This document shows positions 34,598 through 43,398 of a DNA stretch of 64,000 nt, in pieces. The notes under the pieces are model-generated. The model did no database searches and was not told where the DNA came from. It saw only the letters and a list, made by a program, of their open reading frames with translations. How positions within the stretch are numbered: position 1 is the first letter of the stretch; each line of letters starts with the position of its first letter. Origin of the DNA: DATAEG01 sp963703085 (GTDB lineage: Bacteria; Actinomycetota; Actinomycetes; Mycobacteriales; Jatrophihabitantaceae); NCBI GenBank assembly GCA_963703085.1, contig OY969789.1:2976001-3040000 (forward strand), given 5' to 3'. The translations under genes were made by a program, and so were the position numbers.

Positions 34598-35905
34598 GTG
34601 ACTCGGACGATCATCTCAGTGGAGGTCGCGGATATCCGATTTCCGACCTCGCGAAGCCTCGACGGCTCGGATGCGATGAACCTCGCTCCGGATTACTCGG
34701 CCGCATATGTGGTCCTGCAGACCGATCATGACGACGGACTGACCGGCCACGGGTTCACGTTCACCATCGGCCGCGGCAACGAGATCTGCTGCGCGGCGAT
34801 CCGCACGCTCAGTCGGCAGCTGATCGGGCGCGATGCCGACGAGCTATTCGCCGACATGGGCGCATTCGCGCGGATGATGACCGGCGACAGCCAACTGCGC
34901 TGGCTCGGTCCGGAGAAGGGCGTCATCCACCTGGCCACCGCGGCGCTGGTGAACGCGGTGTGGGATCTGTTCGCGAAGGTCGAAGGCAAACCGCTGTGGC
35001 GGTTGTTGGCAGACATGTCGCCGCAGCAGGTCGTTGACCTGATCGACTTCCGGTACATCGACGATGCGCTCAGCCCGACCGAAGCGCGGGTGCTGCTCGA
35101 GCAGCAGGAGCGGGGCAAGGCCGCCCGGATCGAGGAGATGTTGGCTGACGGATACCCGGCTTACACCACGTCAGCGGGCTGGATGGGCTACGACGACGAG
35201 AAGGTGCGCCGGTTGTGCCGGGAGGCTGTTGCCGCGGGCTGGAGGCACATCAAGATGAAGGTCGGCGGCGACGCCGAGGACGACCTGCGCCGAGCGCTGC
35301 TGATCCGCGACGAGATCGGCCCGGATCGCCATCTGATGATGGACGCCAACCAGGTATGGGGGGTCGGCGAGGCGATCGAGCGGATGCGGGTACTCGCCCA
35401 GGCTCGGCCGCGGTGGATCGAGGAGCCGACCAGCCCGGACGACATCCTGGGCCATGCCACGATTGCCCGCGCCATCGCACCGATCGCGGTCGCCACGGGC
35501 GAGCATGTGCACAACCGGGTGATGTTCAAACAGCTGTTGCAGGCCGGCGCGATCGGCTACTGCCAGCTCGACGCCTGTCGGCTCGGCGGCGTCAACGAGG
35601 TCATCGCCGTGCTGCTGCTGGCCGCGAAGTTCGGGGTGCCGGTCTGCCCGCACGCCGGAGGCGTCGGCCTGTGCGAGTACGTGCAGCACATCGCGATCTT
35701 TGATTTCGTCGCCGTCAGTGCGGACCTCACCGACCGGACGCTGGAATACGTCGATCACCTGCACGAGCACTTCGTCGATCCGGTCCGTATCGCCGGTGGT
35801 CGGTACCTGGCGCCGGTGCAGCCCGGCTACAGCAGTGAGATTGCCGAGGCCAGCCGAATCGGTTACGCCTTCCCCGAAGGCGAGGCGTGGGCGCAGAGAA
35901 CGTGA
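34598..35905 (+). CDS. L-fuconate dehydratase (enolase superfamily)
   Basis: A 435-residue enzyme converting L-fuconate to 2-keto-3-deoxy-L-fuconate. The mandelate-racemase-type barrel shows the KMK base motif (RHIKMKVGGD), metal ligands in LMMDANQVWG, RWIEEPTSPDD and VATGEHVHNR, and a C-terminal histidine in PVCPHAGGVGL. The N-terminal DGSDAMNLAPDYSAAYV is characteristic of the fuconate branch. No other fucose genes are adjacent, though the GH2 operon nearby may supply sugars (inference). The GTG start is in context. Confidence 0.92.
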   Translation: MTRTIISVEVADIRFPTSRSLDGSDAMNLAPDYSAAYVVLQTDHDDGLTGHGFTFTIGRGNEICCAAIRTLSRQLIGRDADELFADMGAFARMMTGDSQLRWLGPEKGVIHLATAALVNAVWDLFAKVEGKPLWRLLADMSPQQVVDLIDFRYIDDALSPTEARVLLEQQERGKAARIEEMLADGYPAYTTSAGWMGYDDEKVRRLCREAVAAGWRHIKMKVGGDAEDDLRRALLIRDEIGPDRHLMMDANQVWGVGEAIERMRVLAQARPRWIEEPTSPDDILGHATIARAIAPIAVATGEHVHNRVMFKQLLQAGAIGYCQLDACRLGGVNEVIAVLLLAAKFGVPVCPHAGGVGLCEYVQHIAIFDFVAVSADLTDRTLEYVDHLHEHFVDPVRIAGGRYLAPVQPGYSSEIAEASRIGYAFPEGEAWAQRT

Positions 35906-35915
35906 TCGGGCGCGC

Positions 35916-36509
35916 TCAGTCCGGCGGTCGCTGCGAGCGGTCGGCCGCCCGGTGAGCATCGAGCAGGCTCGCGGCGGTGGCGAAGCGGCTCGTGCCGGCG
36001 CGCCGTGCTCGTGCCGTCAGATTTCGCTCTGCCTGTTCGGGGGTGCGGCCGAGGGCCACTAGTACGCCGATGGCCTGCTGGATGCTCGAGAGTGCGGCCA
36101 ACCCGCCGTCGGAGCTGTTCGCCGGCGGGACCAGGTGGTCGTCGAGGACGATTTCACTGAGCTGGCGTCCGGCCGACCAGGCCAAGTCGGCGGCGAGATC
36201 GACGAAGGCGCCCGGCGATGCCGCGTAGAACGTCATCGAGATGTTCGGCTTGGCATGATGCGCGCCGAGCAACCACCGCGGCATCCGAACCGAAGATCGG
36301 ATCTGCGCCGCGTCCAGCTCGCCCGGCTCGGAAATGGCCACCTCGTCCGGGCCGACGCGGACGGTCAAAGACAGGCCGAGGTACGAACTCACGGCGAGCT
36401 GCAGGTCGCTGCTCAGCCGACGCAGACCGCTGCCCAGATCGATCCGGGGGTCGTCGAGGGACTCGCTGAGCTCGGCCAGGTGGGTGGTCAGTGAATCATC
36501 AGGGCGCAC
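35916..36509 (-). CDS. ANTAR-domain regulator with divergent sensor domain
   Basis: A 197-residue protein. The C-terminal third (about 135-190: LSSIQQAIGVLVALGRTPEQ, then RRAGTSRFATAASLLDAHRA) fits an ANTAR RNA-binding domain. The N-terminal 130 residues have alternating beta and helix and may be a degenerate GAF-like module, but no signature is clear. It converges on the L-fuconate dehydratase gene with a 10-base gap and precedes another GAF-ANTAR gene in the same orientation, 200 bases away. Confidence 0.75.
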   Translation of the reverse strand: MRPDDSLTTHLAELSESLDDPRIDLGSGLRRLSSDLQLAVSSYLGLSLTVRVGPDEVAISEPGELDAAQIRSSVRMPRWLLGAHHAKPNISMTFYAASPGAFVDLAADLAWSAGRQLSEIVLDDHLVPPANSSDGGLAALSSIQQAIGVLVALGRTPEQAERNLTARARRAGTSRFATAASLLDAHRAADRSQRPPD

Positions 36510-36711
36510 CGAGGTGCTCCAAGGGGCGCCCTGAGCGCTGTGGTCGACGAGCCCGGATGACGCACCGCGGAAAACGGCGCGACCGCGAGAAGCTCAGGCT
36601 CGGGTCAGGGCCCGGTCGGTGGCGAGCATCGCGGGGCTCACGCTACGCCGGAATTTCCCCAATGGGGGCTTCGCGGGGGCCAACTTCTCGGGTCCTGCGA
36701 AGCGCCGCGGG

Positions 36712-37524
36712 TCAGCCGCCGCTATGACGAGCTCGGGCTCTGCCGACCGCTTCGTCGACGATTCGCGCCGCGACCATGTTGAGCTTGAGGTTCTCGGCTT
36801 GACTGGCGACTCGCAGTCGGTCGAATGCCTCTTCTGCGCTGCCGCCGTTGCGACTGCGCAGGATGCCGATCGCCTGATCGATGATGGTCCGGGTGGTCAG
36901 CGCGACCTGCAGCTGCGCGGCCAGCCGCTGGGCGTGGGCGAGCACCTGGGCGTTGTGCACGGCCACCGCTGCCGGAGCGGCGAACAGCTCGCCAAGCTCC
37001 GCGGCGTGATCGTCGAAGACGTCCTTGGCCCGGGCGTAGACGTTGATCGCGCCGACAACCTGGGCGGGCAGCAGCAACGGGAGAGACAGCACGCTGTGCA
37101 CGCCGAGACGACTGATCCGGGGGCCGAAGCGAGGCCAGCGGGACTCACCCCCCAGCGAACCGGAGCGTACGGTGCGCTGCTCCAGTGCGGCGGTGATGCA
37201 CGGTCCCTCATCCAAAATGTCGTACTGGATCGCGTCGATCTCGGACACGAACGGGGCACTGGCAGCGAGGGCTTGCACCCGATCCTTCGTCGTATCGGTG
37301 CGCAGCAACGTCACGCCGGCACCGTCCGCGCGCGGGATCGCGCGGACCGCGAACGTCGCGACCTGAGCCAACAACTCCTCGAGGCCGGCCGTCCCGGTGA
37401 CCAGAGCAGCCAGGTCCGCGAGGCTGGCCCGAAGGTCGATCTGATCGGATGCCTGCCGCTGAGTCGAATCGGCCGGCCCCCGCTGCTCGCGATCGGGGCT
37501 GCCGTCCTGCTGAAAATCAGTCAT
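36712..37524 (-). CDS. GAF-ANTAR regulator
   Basis: A 270-residue protein with a disordered N-terminus, a GAF domain (about 35-185, containing ILDEGPCITAALEQRTVRSG and LPLLLPAQVVGAINVYARA) and an ANTAR domain (about 205-262: RTIIDQAIGILRSRNGGSAE, then EAFDRLRVASQ). It is probably a cytoplasmic signal sensor acting by antitermination. The RNA targets are not evident in the flanking 200-250 base gaps. Confidence 0.93.
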   Translation of the reverse strand: MTDFQQDGSPDREQRGPADSTQRQASDQIDLRASLADLAALVTGTAGLEELLAQVATFAVRAIPRADGAGVTLLRTDTTKDRVQALAASAPFVSEIDAIQYDILDEGPCITAALEQRTVRSGSLGGESRWPRFGPRISRLGVHSVLSLPLLLPAQVVGAINVYARAKDVFDDHAAELGELFAAPAAVAVHNAQVLAHAQRLAAQLQVALTTRTIIDQAIGILRSRNGGSAEEAFDRLRVASQAENLKLNMVAARIVDEAVGRARARHSGG

Positions 37525-37770
37525 CCGCTCCGTCCCTGCTCACCTTCCACGCTAGGTCAATCATGACACCTCGGTCATTTTCGCATCCGGCTCGCCAACT
37601 GTCCTGCGGCGGTCCGGTGTGCGTGGAATCGCGAAGTCGCGGTCGGCAGGTATGGTGAAGGTGTTGGGATTCCAGCCAGTCCGGACCGGCTCCGCCTCCA
37701 CGACGCGGCGCTGTGAGTGTTTCTTCTCGAAGCCGGGCGCGATCGGTGACACTTCCCGTCGGGATTCCAC

Positions 37771-38868
37771 ATGTCACAGTCATCCTCCACCGCGCTGCTG
37801 AGCGCGCCGGTCAGGACTACGGCCGCAACGGCCACCACCAAGGGTAGCGACTACGCCACCCTGTGCCGACAGATCCGCGCGGCAGACCTGCTGCGTCGTC
37901 GCCCGTTGGCCTACACGGTCAAGATCGCCGTCACACTGCTGCTCTTCGTCGCCGCCTGGGCCGGCGTCGTGCTGGTCGGCGACTCCTGGTTTCAGCTGCT
38001 TCTGGCGGTCGTGCTGGGGGTGGCCTTCACGCAGGTCGCGTTCCTCGGCCATGACGGCGGCCACCAGCAGGTGTTCGCCGGACGCAAGGCCAACGACCTG
38101 TTCGGCCAGCTCACCGGCTTGCTGGTCGGGTTGAGCTTCGGCTGGTGGATCGGCAAACACAACCGTCACCATGCCAATCCGAACAAGGAGGACCACGACC
38201 CGGACATCGGTGACGGGGTACTCGTGTTCACCACCGGGCAGGTGGCAGCCCGCACCGGCCGCCTCGGGCGGGCTATCACCAGACGGCAGGCATGGTTGTT
38301 CTTCCCGCTGCTGACGCTGGAGGGATTCAATCTGCACATTGCCAGCGTCTTGTCGTTGCTGCCCCGCACGCAGCGAAGCACCCGCGGTGGCCACCGACGC
38401 ACCGAGATCCTGCTGTTGAGCGTCCACCTCATCGCGTATGTCGGCGGGTTGTTGCTGGTCATGTCGCCGATCACGGCGCTGGCCTTCATCGCTGTGCACC
38501 AGGGGGTGTTCGGTCTCTACATGGGCTGCTCGTTCGCGCCGAACCACAAGGGCATGCCGACGATCGGCGCCGACGAGGACGTCGACTACCTGCGTCGTCA
38601 AGTGCTCACCTCACGCAACGTTCGGGGCGGCATGTTCACCGACGTGTTGCTGGGCGGGCTGAATTATCAGATCGAGCACCATCTGTTTCCGAGCATGCCG
38701 CGCCCGTCGTTGCGCCGTGCGCAGCGGCTGGTTCGGCAGTACTGCCAGGAGCACCGGGTCAGCTACACGGAGACGTCGCTGGTGGGCTCGTATCAAGCTT
38801 CGTTGCGCTACCTGAACCAGTTGGGCGCTCCGTTGCGGGACCCGGTCACCACGGTTGGTCAGGGCTGA
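37771..38868 (+). CDS. Membrane fatty acid desaturase
   Basis: A 365-residue di-iron membrane desaturase. Three histidine boxes are intact: HDGGH, HNRHH and QIEHHLF, the last in the QxxHH form of front-end/acyl-lipid desaturases. Paired hydrophobic segments flank the boxes. It introduces a double bond into membrane acyl chains using oxygen and reduced ferredoxin or a similar donor; the adjacent operons offer no dedicated electron partner. The ATG at 37771 is used; no strong ribosome site is present. Confidence 0.93.
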   Translation: MSQSSSTALLSAPVRTTAATATTKGSDYATLCRQIRAADLLRRRPLAYTVKIAVTLLLFVAAWAGVVLVGDSWFQLLLAVVLGVAFTQVAFLGHDGGHQQVFAGRKANDLFGQLTGLLVGLSFGWWIGKHNRHHANPNKEDHDPDIGDGVLVFTTGQVAARTGRLGRAITRRQAWLFFPLLTLEGFNLHIASVLSLLPRTQRSTRGGHRRTEILLLSVHLIAYVGGLLLVMSPITALAFIAVHQGVFGLYMGCSFAPNHKGMPTIGADEDVDYLRRQVLTSRNVRGGMFTDVLLGGLNYQIEHHLFPSMPRPSLRRAQRLVRQYCQEHRVSYTETSLVGSYQASLRYLNQLGAPLRDPVTTVGQG

Positions 38869-38990
38869 GGCATCCCAGCACGACGGATTCGGCGTGGCAT
38901 TTCGCGATGTCCTTGCCCAACACCGGCCCGACGTGCTGGAATAGCCCTACACGTCACGGGGGTGACGAGTACGTCAGACGGGGTGGTCAC

Positions 38991-39182
38991 GTGCAATATC
39001 GCTCGCAGGCTCGCAAATCGGACTCTTCCGCCGCTCGGCTGCGGCGTCGGCTGATCCGCATCGGATGCGCAGGTGCGGTGTGCGCATCGCTGGCCATTCT
39101 GGTGCCGAGCGCGTCCGGCAACGTAAGCGTCGACCCGAACGACTGGGTCGGTCACCTAGCAGTCACCGCTCCGGCTCGCTGA
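38991..39182 (+). CDS. Small basic protein with one hydrophobic segment
   Basis: A 63-residue product. A highly basic N-terminus (RSQARKSDSSAARLRRRLIR) is followed by the hydrophobic IGCAGAVCASLAILVP and a polar tail with NVSVDPNDWVGHLAV. This looks like a short exported or membrane-tethered peptide with a signal-like segment ending in ASG. The GTG start has a G-rich but weak ribosome site. No family recognised; the gene is plausible, not proven. Confidence 0.4.
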   Translation: MQYRSQARKSDSSAARLRRRLIRIGCAGAVCASLAILVPSASGNVSVDPNDWVGHLAVTAPAR

Positions 39183-39418
39183 GCGCAGCGCCCCGATCGG
39201 GCGCGCATTTCGCATCTCGACGGCCCGGACACCGCCGTCTCCTTCCCGGCGCGGCCGCCGGTACGATGCTCCTGGGTGTTGCTCCGCGACGAGTGTTGTC
39301 GTGTCGCAGCGACGGGCCGAACAGCGTGCCCCACTGCACCCGCCAGCCCGGCGCAAACAAGCCGCCGTCCCGCACCGTCGTGTGCCTCGCTGTCCCGCGA
39401 GCCGGAGATGGAGGACCC

Positions 39419-39826
39419 GTGAACGAACAGCAGCCAGACCCCCGTCCGCCGAGTGCTGGGCAGCTGGTGTCCACCGCGTCCGAGCAGCTGTCTCGCCTGG
39501 TTCGTGATGAAGTCGCGCTCGCTCGGGTGGAGATGACGGCGAAGGCGAAACGGGTGGGGCTCGGCGCAGGGTTGCTGGGCGGCTCAGGGGTGATCGGCCT
39601 CTATGCGCTCGGGTGTTTCGTCGCCGCTGCCGTGCTCGGTCTCGCGACGGTCCTCGACCCGTGGCTGTCGGCGTTGATCATCGGCCTGGCATTGGGTGTG
39701 ATCGCGGCCGGTGCTGCGCTGTTGGGCAAGAAGGACGTCACCGAGGGAACCCCACCAGTTCCGGAGCAGGCCGTGTCCAGCGTCAAGACCGACATCGAAA
39801 CGGTGAAGGAGAGCGCACACCGATGA
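39419..39826 (+). CDS. Holin-X (actinobacterial phage-holin-like) membrane protein
   Basis: A 135-residue protein with the Holin-X/DUF1469 pattern: the amphipathic QLSRLVRDEVALARVEM near the N-terminus and two long hydrophobic helices (VGLGAGLLGGSGVIGLYALG and LSALIIGLALGVIAAGAALL). Despite the name it is a chromosomal envelope protein. GGAG precedes the GTG. It opens the conserved triad with DUF3618 and DUF4235 genes, joined by 4-base overlaps. Confidence 0.9.
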   Translation: MNEQQPDPRPPSAGQLVSTASEQLSRLVRDEVALARVEMTAKAKRVGLGAGLLGGSGVIGLYALGCFVAAAVLGLATVLDPWLSALIIGLALGVIAAGAALLGKKDVTEGTPPVPEQAVSSVKTDIETVKESAHR

Positions 39827-40182
39827 CCGAGGCAGACAGCACACGGCAGACCCCGCAGACCGCCGAGCAGATCAAGGCGGACATCGATGACGCCCGCGCG
39901 CAGCTCAGCGAGGCGGTCGACGCCCTGTCGGCCAAAGTCGATGTGAAGGCGCAGGCCAAGGCTCGGGTCGAGCAGACCCGCGAGGCCGTCGCCGGCGCAA
40001 CCGACCGGGTCAGGGAAGCGACTCCGGATCCGGTCCGGCGCGCCGTGGGCAACGCAGCACAGCGCGTTGCACCGGCAGCGGACTCCGGCCTGGCGAAGGT
40101 CCGGCCCTACCGCAAGCAGCTGCTGGCGGGGCTGGGCGCAGCGCTGATAGCGGTCGTTCTCTTCCGGAGGAGGTCCTCATGA
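39823..40182 (+). CDS. DUF3618 membrane-anchored protein
   Basis: A 119-residue protein. The family signature is TAEQIKADIDDARAQLSEAV, then DALSAKVDVKAQAKARVEQT; the middle is a charged amphipathic helix and the C-terminal anchor is LLAGLGAALIAVVLFRRR. It is thought to act at the cell envelope with the holin-X partner; the function is not established. ATGA overlaps on both sides show a translationally coupled trio. Confidence 0.9.
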   Translation: MTEADSTRQTPQTAEQIKADIDDARAQLSEAVDALSAKVDVKAQAKARVEQTREAVAGATDRVREATPDPVRRAVGNAAQRVAPAADSGLAKVRPYRKQLLAGLGAALIAVVLFRRRSS

Positions 40183-40436
40183 AGTACGTCTACAAGCCGT
40201 TCGGGCTGCTGGTGGGCGTGTTGGGCGGCCTGCTGGCCAGCGCACTGTTCTCCCGCATCTGGCGGGCGATCGCCCACGAGGACGAAACTCCGGAGGCGAC
40301 CGACCCGCAGCGCGGCTGGGGCGAGGTCGCGCTCTCGGCATTGCTGCAGGGTGCTGTTTTCGGAGGTGTGAAAGCGCTGGTCGATCGTGCCGGAGCGACC
40401 GGCTTCGCCCGAGCGACAGGAACCTGGCCGAGCTGA
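40179..40436 (+). CDS. DUF4235 membrane protein
   Basis: An 85-residue protein with two membrane segments: YKPFGLLVGVLGGLLASALF near the N-terminus and VALSALLQGAVFGGVKALVD. It shows the typical DUF4235 opening and the RIWRAI linker. It is the third member of the holin-X/DUF3618/DUF4235 envelope triad, coupled by ATGA to the gene before. Confidence 0.9.
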   Translation: MKYVYKPFGLLVGVLGGLLASALFSRIWRAIAHEDETPEATDPQRGWGEVALSALLQGAVFGGVKALVDRAGATGFARATGTWPS

Positions 40437-40457
40437 TGAAGGGTGGGGGTGGTTCGG

Positions 40458-41186
40458 ATGGCCGCCCGGCCTCGCTCCGCGACCGCCGACGGTGCAATGG
40501 CGGCTAACCGGTTCCGGTCTGCTGCCGGGTACCTTCCCGACTCGCGCCGGCTGGCCGACCTGCGCCGGGCCGCCGAACGCTGCGAGGGGTGCGATCTCTA
40601 CCGCGAGGCGACGCAAACCGTCTTCGGGGCGGGCTCGACGAGGGCGCGGTTGTTGCTGGTGGGCGAACAGCCCGGCGACGTCGAGGATTCCGAGGGCGAG
40701 CCCTTTGTCGGTCCGGCCGGGCGCATGTTGGACCGGGCGCTGGACGAGGCCGCGATCGAGCGGCGCGGTGTCTATGTGACCAACGCGGTCAAGCACTTCC
40801 GCTGGGAGCGGACCGAGGCCTCCGCCCGGCGACTGCACAAGAAGCCCAGTGCCGCGCACATCACGGCCTGCCGACCGTGGCTGGAGTCGGAGATCGACGC
40901 GGTCCGACCGACCGGCATGGTCGCGTTGGGTGCGGTTGCCGCGCAGTCGTTGTTCGGCCCGTCCTTCCGCCTCACTCAGCACCGCGGCGCGACGCTGGGG
41001 TGGCCGCCGGACTCCGGCCCGTTCGCCGAGGACCGCAATCACGTGCGGTTCGTGGTCGCCACCGTGCATCCGTCCGCGGTACTGCGCGCCAGGAGCGCCG
41101 ACCGGGACGAGATGTATGCCGGCCTCGTCGCTGACCTGCGACTGGCCGCCCGGACTGTTGACCGATCGTCATCGAACACATCATGA
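40458..41186 (+). CDS. udgX: UdgX-type uracil-DNA glycosylase
   Basis: A 242-residue iron-sulfur uracil-DNA glycosylase. The first cluster cysteines are Cys42 and Cys45 (RCEGCDLY). The active-site motif is GEQPGDVEDSEGEPFVGPAG, with the extra acidic residue typical of UdgX, and TVHPSAVLRA is motif 2. The UdgX-specific loop is present as ARRLHKKPS; its His127 aligns with the mycobacterial histidine that forms a covalent bond to uracil-containing DNA. The ATG at 40458 is preferred because a G-rich ribosome site precedes it; the ATG at 40497 is also possible. Confidence 0.9.
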   Translation: MAARPRSATADGAMAANRFRSAAGYLPDSRRLADLRRAAERCEGCDLYREATQTVFGAGSTRARLLLVGEQPGDVEDSEGEPFVGPAGRMLDRALDEAAIERRGVYVTNAVKHFRWERTEASARRLHKKPSAAHITACRPWLESEIDAVRPTGMVALGAVAAQSLFGPSFRLTQHRGATLGWPPDSGPFAEDRNHVRFVVATVHPSAVLRARSADRDEMYAGLVADLRLAARTVDRSSSNTS

Positions 41187-41270
41187 GCGGCCGTCGTCGG
41201 GAACTCGGCCGACCTACTGTCGAAGGAGCGGGCACATGCAAGCAGTGAGCTGTATCGGTCGGCCCCGGTC

Positions 41271-42293
41271 ATGACCGACGAGGCGATGTCCGCGCCACCG
41301 CCCGGGGGCAGGCGGATCGGCTACTTCCTCTCCTGCGAGGAGTACGGACCGGCGGAGCTCGTTCGCCAGGCCAGAGCCGCCGAACAGGCCGGATTCGAGG
41401 CGCTGTGGATCTCTGACCACTACCACCCGTGGAACGATCAGCAGGGGCAGAGCCCGTTCGTGTGGTCGGTCATCGGTGCGGTAGCCGAGGCGACGTCCTT
41501 GCCGGTGACGACCGCGGTCACCTGCCCGACCACGCGGATCCATCCCGCAGTCATCGCGCAGGCAGCGGCAACCAGCGCGGTGCTTCTGGACGGGCGGTTC
41601 ACCCTCGGGGTGGGCACCGGGGAGGCGTTGAACGAGCACATCCTCGGCACCGCGTGGCCCTCGATCGACGTTCGGCTGGAGATGCTCGAAGAGGCCGTCG
41701 AGGTCATCCGCGAACTGTGGGCCGGCGGCTTCGTCACCCGGCGGGGACGGTATTACTCCGTCGATCATGCTCGGCTGTACACGCTCCCGGACGAGCCACC
41801 GGACATTTTCGTCAGCGGGTTCGGCCCGAAGGCCACGCGGCTGGCCGGCCGGATCGGCGACGGCTACATCAGCACCTCGCCGGATCCTGAGCTGATCGAC
41901 ACCTTCCGGACCGCAGGCGGTGGCGGCAAGCCGATGCAGGCCGGCTACAAAGTGTGCTGGGGCACCGACGACGCCACGTCGGTGCAGACCGCGCATCGGC
42001 TGTGGGCGAACGCAGGTGTTCCGGGTGAACTGTCGCAGGTGCTGCCGAGCCCGAAGCACTTCGAGCAGGCCAGCGAACTCGTCACCGAGGAGATGACCCG
42101 GGATTCGATGGCGTACGGCGCGGATCACGCTCGTCATGTCGATGCGTTCCGCCCCTTCGCGGAGGCTGGCTTCGACGACATCTACATCGCGCAGATGGGT
42201 GGCCGCGAGCCAGGCACGTCCATCGACGGATTCTTCGAGTTCTACCGAGCTCTGTTACCGGAGCTACGAACGCTCCTTGCACCTTCGGCATGA
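41271..42293 (+). CDS. F420-dependent LLM-class oxidoreductase (TIGR03557-like)
   Basis: A 340-residue luciferase-like TIM-barrel enzyme resembling F420-dependent glucose-6-phosphate dehydrogenase relatives. GFEALWISDHYHPWNDQQGQ holds the active-site His-Trp region, followed by TTAVTCPTTRIHPAVIAQ, LGVGTGEALNEHI (cofactor phosphate loop) and IFVSGFGPKATRLAG. It probably transfers hydride between a substrate and coenzyme F420; the substrate is unknown. An alternative ATG lies 15 bases downstream. Confidence 0.88.
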   Translation: MTDEAMSAPPPGGRRIGYFLSCEEYGPAELVRQARAAEQAGFEALWISDHYHPWNDQQGQSPFVWSVIGAVAEATSLPVTTAVTCPTTRIHPAVIAQAAATSAVLLDGRFTLGVGTGEALNEHILGTAWPSIDVRLEMLEEAVEVIRELWAGGFVTRRGRYYSVDHARLYTLPDEPPDIFVSGFGPKATRLAGRIGDGYISTSPDPELIDTFRTAGGGGKPMQAGYKVCWGTDDATSVQTAHRLWANAGVPGELSQVLPSPKHFEQASELVTEEMTRDSMAYGADHARHVDAFRPFAEAGFDDIYIAQMGGREPGTSIDGFFEFYRALLPELRTLLAPSA

Positions 42294-42341
42294 CGCGTCG
42301 TCCAGCAAAGCCGATCTGCAGCACAGAAAGGGGAACCAGCG

Positions 42342-42710
42342 ATGACCGTGACCACATTTCAAGACCTCCCGCTCGCCGACCGAGACCGCGAGTGGGACGG
42401 CAGCGCAGCAGAGAAGCGGGTCCGGAAGTGGGCGGATGCCGAAGACGCACCCAACGCCGAGTACCGCCGCGCACACGTCTGGTACGACGGTGACGAGAAG
42501 GACAACTTCACCGCCTACAAGCTGCTGATCGCCGACGTCATCAACGGCCGACTCACCGCTGTGCCACGCGGTGTCATGGCAGCTGCCGCGGTGATGCAGG
42601 GCTCCCGCGGCGGCGTGGACCTGCCGCACGAGGACATCGACCGGGTGAAGAGCCACCTGGCCAAGTACTACGCGAAGATGGACGACTCGCCGCCCTGGCA
42701 GAAGGACTGA
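42342..42710 (+). CDS. Small acidic/basic conserved protein
   Basis: A 122-residue soluble protein with a strong ribosome site (AAAGGGGAA). The C-terminal half (NFTAYKLLIADVINGRLTAV, then PRGVMAAAAVMQGSRGGVDL and VKSHLAKYYAKM) is a conserved motif also seen in phage-like and stand-alone actinobacterial proteins. I do not know a function. It precedes dps by 43 bases in the same direction, hinting at a stress context. Confidence 0.75.
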   Translation: MTVTTFQDLPLADRDREWDGSAAEKRVRKWADAEDAPNAEYRRAHVWYDGDEKDNFTAYKLLIADVINGRLTAVPRGVMAAAAVMQGSRGGVDLPHEDIDRVKSHLAKYYAKMDDSPPWQKD

Positions 42711-42753
42711 CCGGGCAGCGTTCCGCACCCCACCACCGACAAGGAGGATCGCC

Positions 42754-43335
42754 ATGGCAACGTCGGGCAGCAACCGGCGGAAGTCATCGTCGGCACCGGA
42801 GTTCACCGTTCCCGGCATGTCCGGCAAGGATGCCGCCGCGGTCATCGAATTGCTGCAGGACCGGCTCAACGCATTGAACGACTTGGCGTTGACCCTCAAG
42901 CACATTCACTGGAACGTCGTCGGGCCGCACTTCATCGCGGTGCACACGATGCTGGATCCGCAGGTGGACGCCGTGCGCCTCATGGCCGACACGACGGCAG
43001 AGCGCATCGCGACGCTCGGTGGCTCGCCGAGCGGTACCCCGGGCGCGCTGGTCGCGTCGCGCCGCTGGGACGACTATTCGTTGGGCCGTGACGACGCCCT
43101 GGCCCATATGGGTGCGTTGGACGTCGTCTACCAGGGGATCATCGAGGGATTCCGCGACGCGATCGAGCAGACCGAAGAACCGGACCCGGTCACCCAGGAC
43201 ATGCTGATCGAGCAGTCCGCGGCCCTGGAGCAGTTCCACTGGTTCGTTCGCGCCCACCTCGAAACGCCGAGCGGCACGGTCGTCACACAGCCTGCCAAAA
43301 CCGAGCGGCAGGCCGCGCGCCGCTCCCGTAGATAG
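42754..43335 (+). CDS. dps: Dps-family ferritin-like DNA-protection protein
   Basis: A 193-residue four-helix ferritin-like protein that stores iron and shields DNA in starvation or oxidative stress. Ferroxidase residues are in LKHIHWNVVGPHFIAVH (His50, His52 region) and DPQVDAVRLMADTTAERIA. It has a basic N-terminal (NRRKSSS) and a basic C-terminal tail (AARRSRR) that could bind DNA, as in mycobacterial Dps. The AGGAGG ribosome site supports the ATG. A strong terminator follows. Confidence 0.95.
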   Translation: MATSGSNRRKSSSAPEFTVPGMSGKDAAAVIELLQDRLNALNDLALTLKHIHWNVVGPHFIAVHTMLDPQVDAVRLMADTTAERIATLGGSPSGTPGALVASRRWDDYSLGRDDALAHMGALDVVYQGIIEGFRDAIEQTEEPDPVTQDMLIEQSAALEQFHWFVRAHLETPSGTVVTQPAKTERQAARRSRR

Positions 43336-43354
43336 GCGCCAAGGCACGATTGAG

Positions 43355-43397
43355 CGGTGTGGCCGCGGTGCGTTCGCGCCGCCTGGCCACCGGTTTT
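43355..43397. terminator. Bidirectional terminator between dps and the YbdK gene
   Basis: CGGTGTGGCC (43355-43364) pairs with GGCCACCG (43385-43392, small bulge), and inside it GCGGTGC pairs with GCGCCGC around a GTTC loop. A TTTT run follows at 43394-43397, directly before the convergent gene's stop. Confidence 0.6.
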
Positions 43398-43398
43398 G

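Noticed and set aside
39419..40436. Prophage remnant suggested by the holin-like name
   Set aside because: Holin-X, DUF3618 and DUF4235 form a common chromosomal envelope triad in actinobacteria, with no phage genes nearby.
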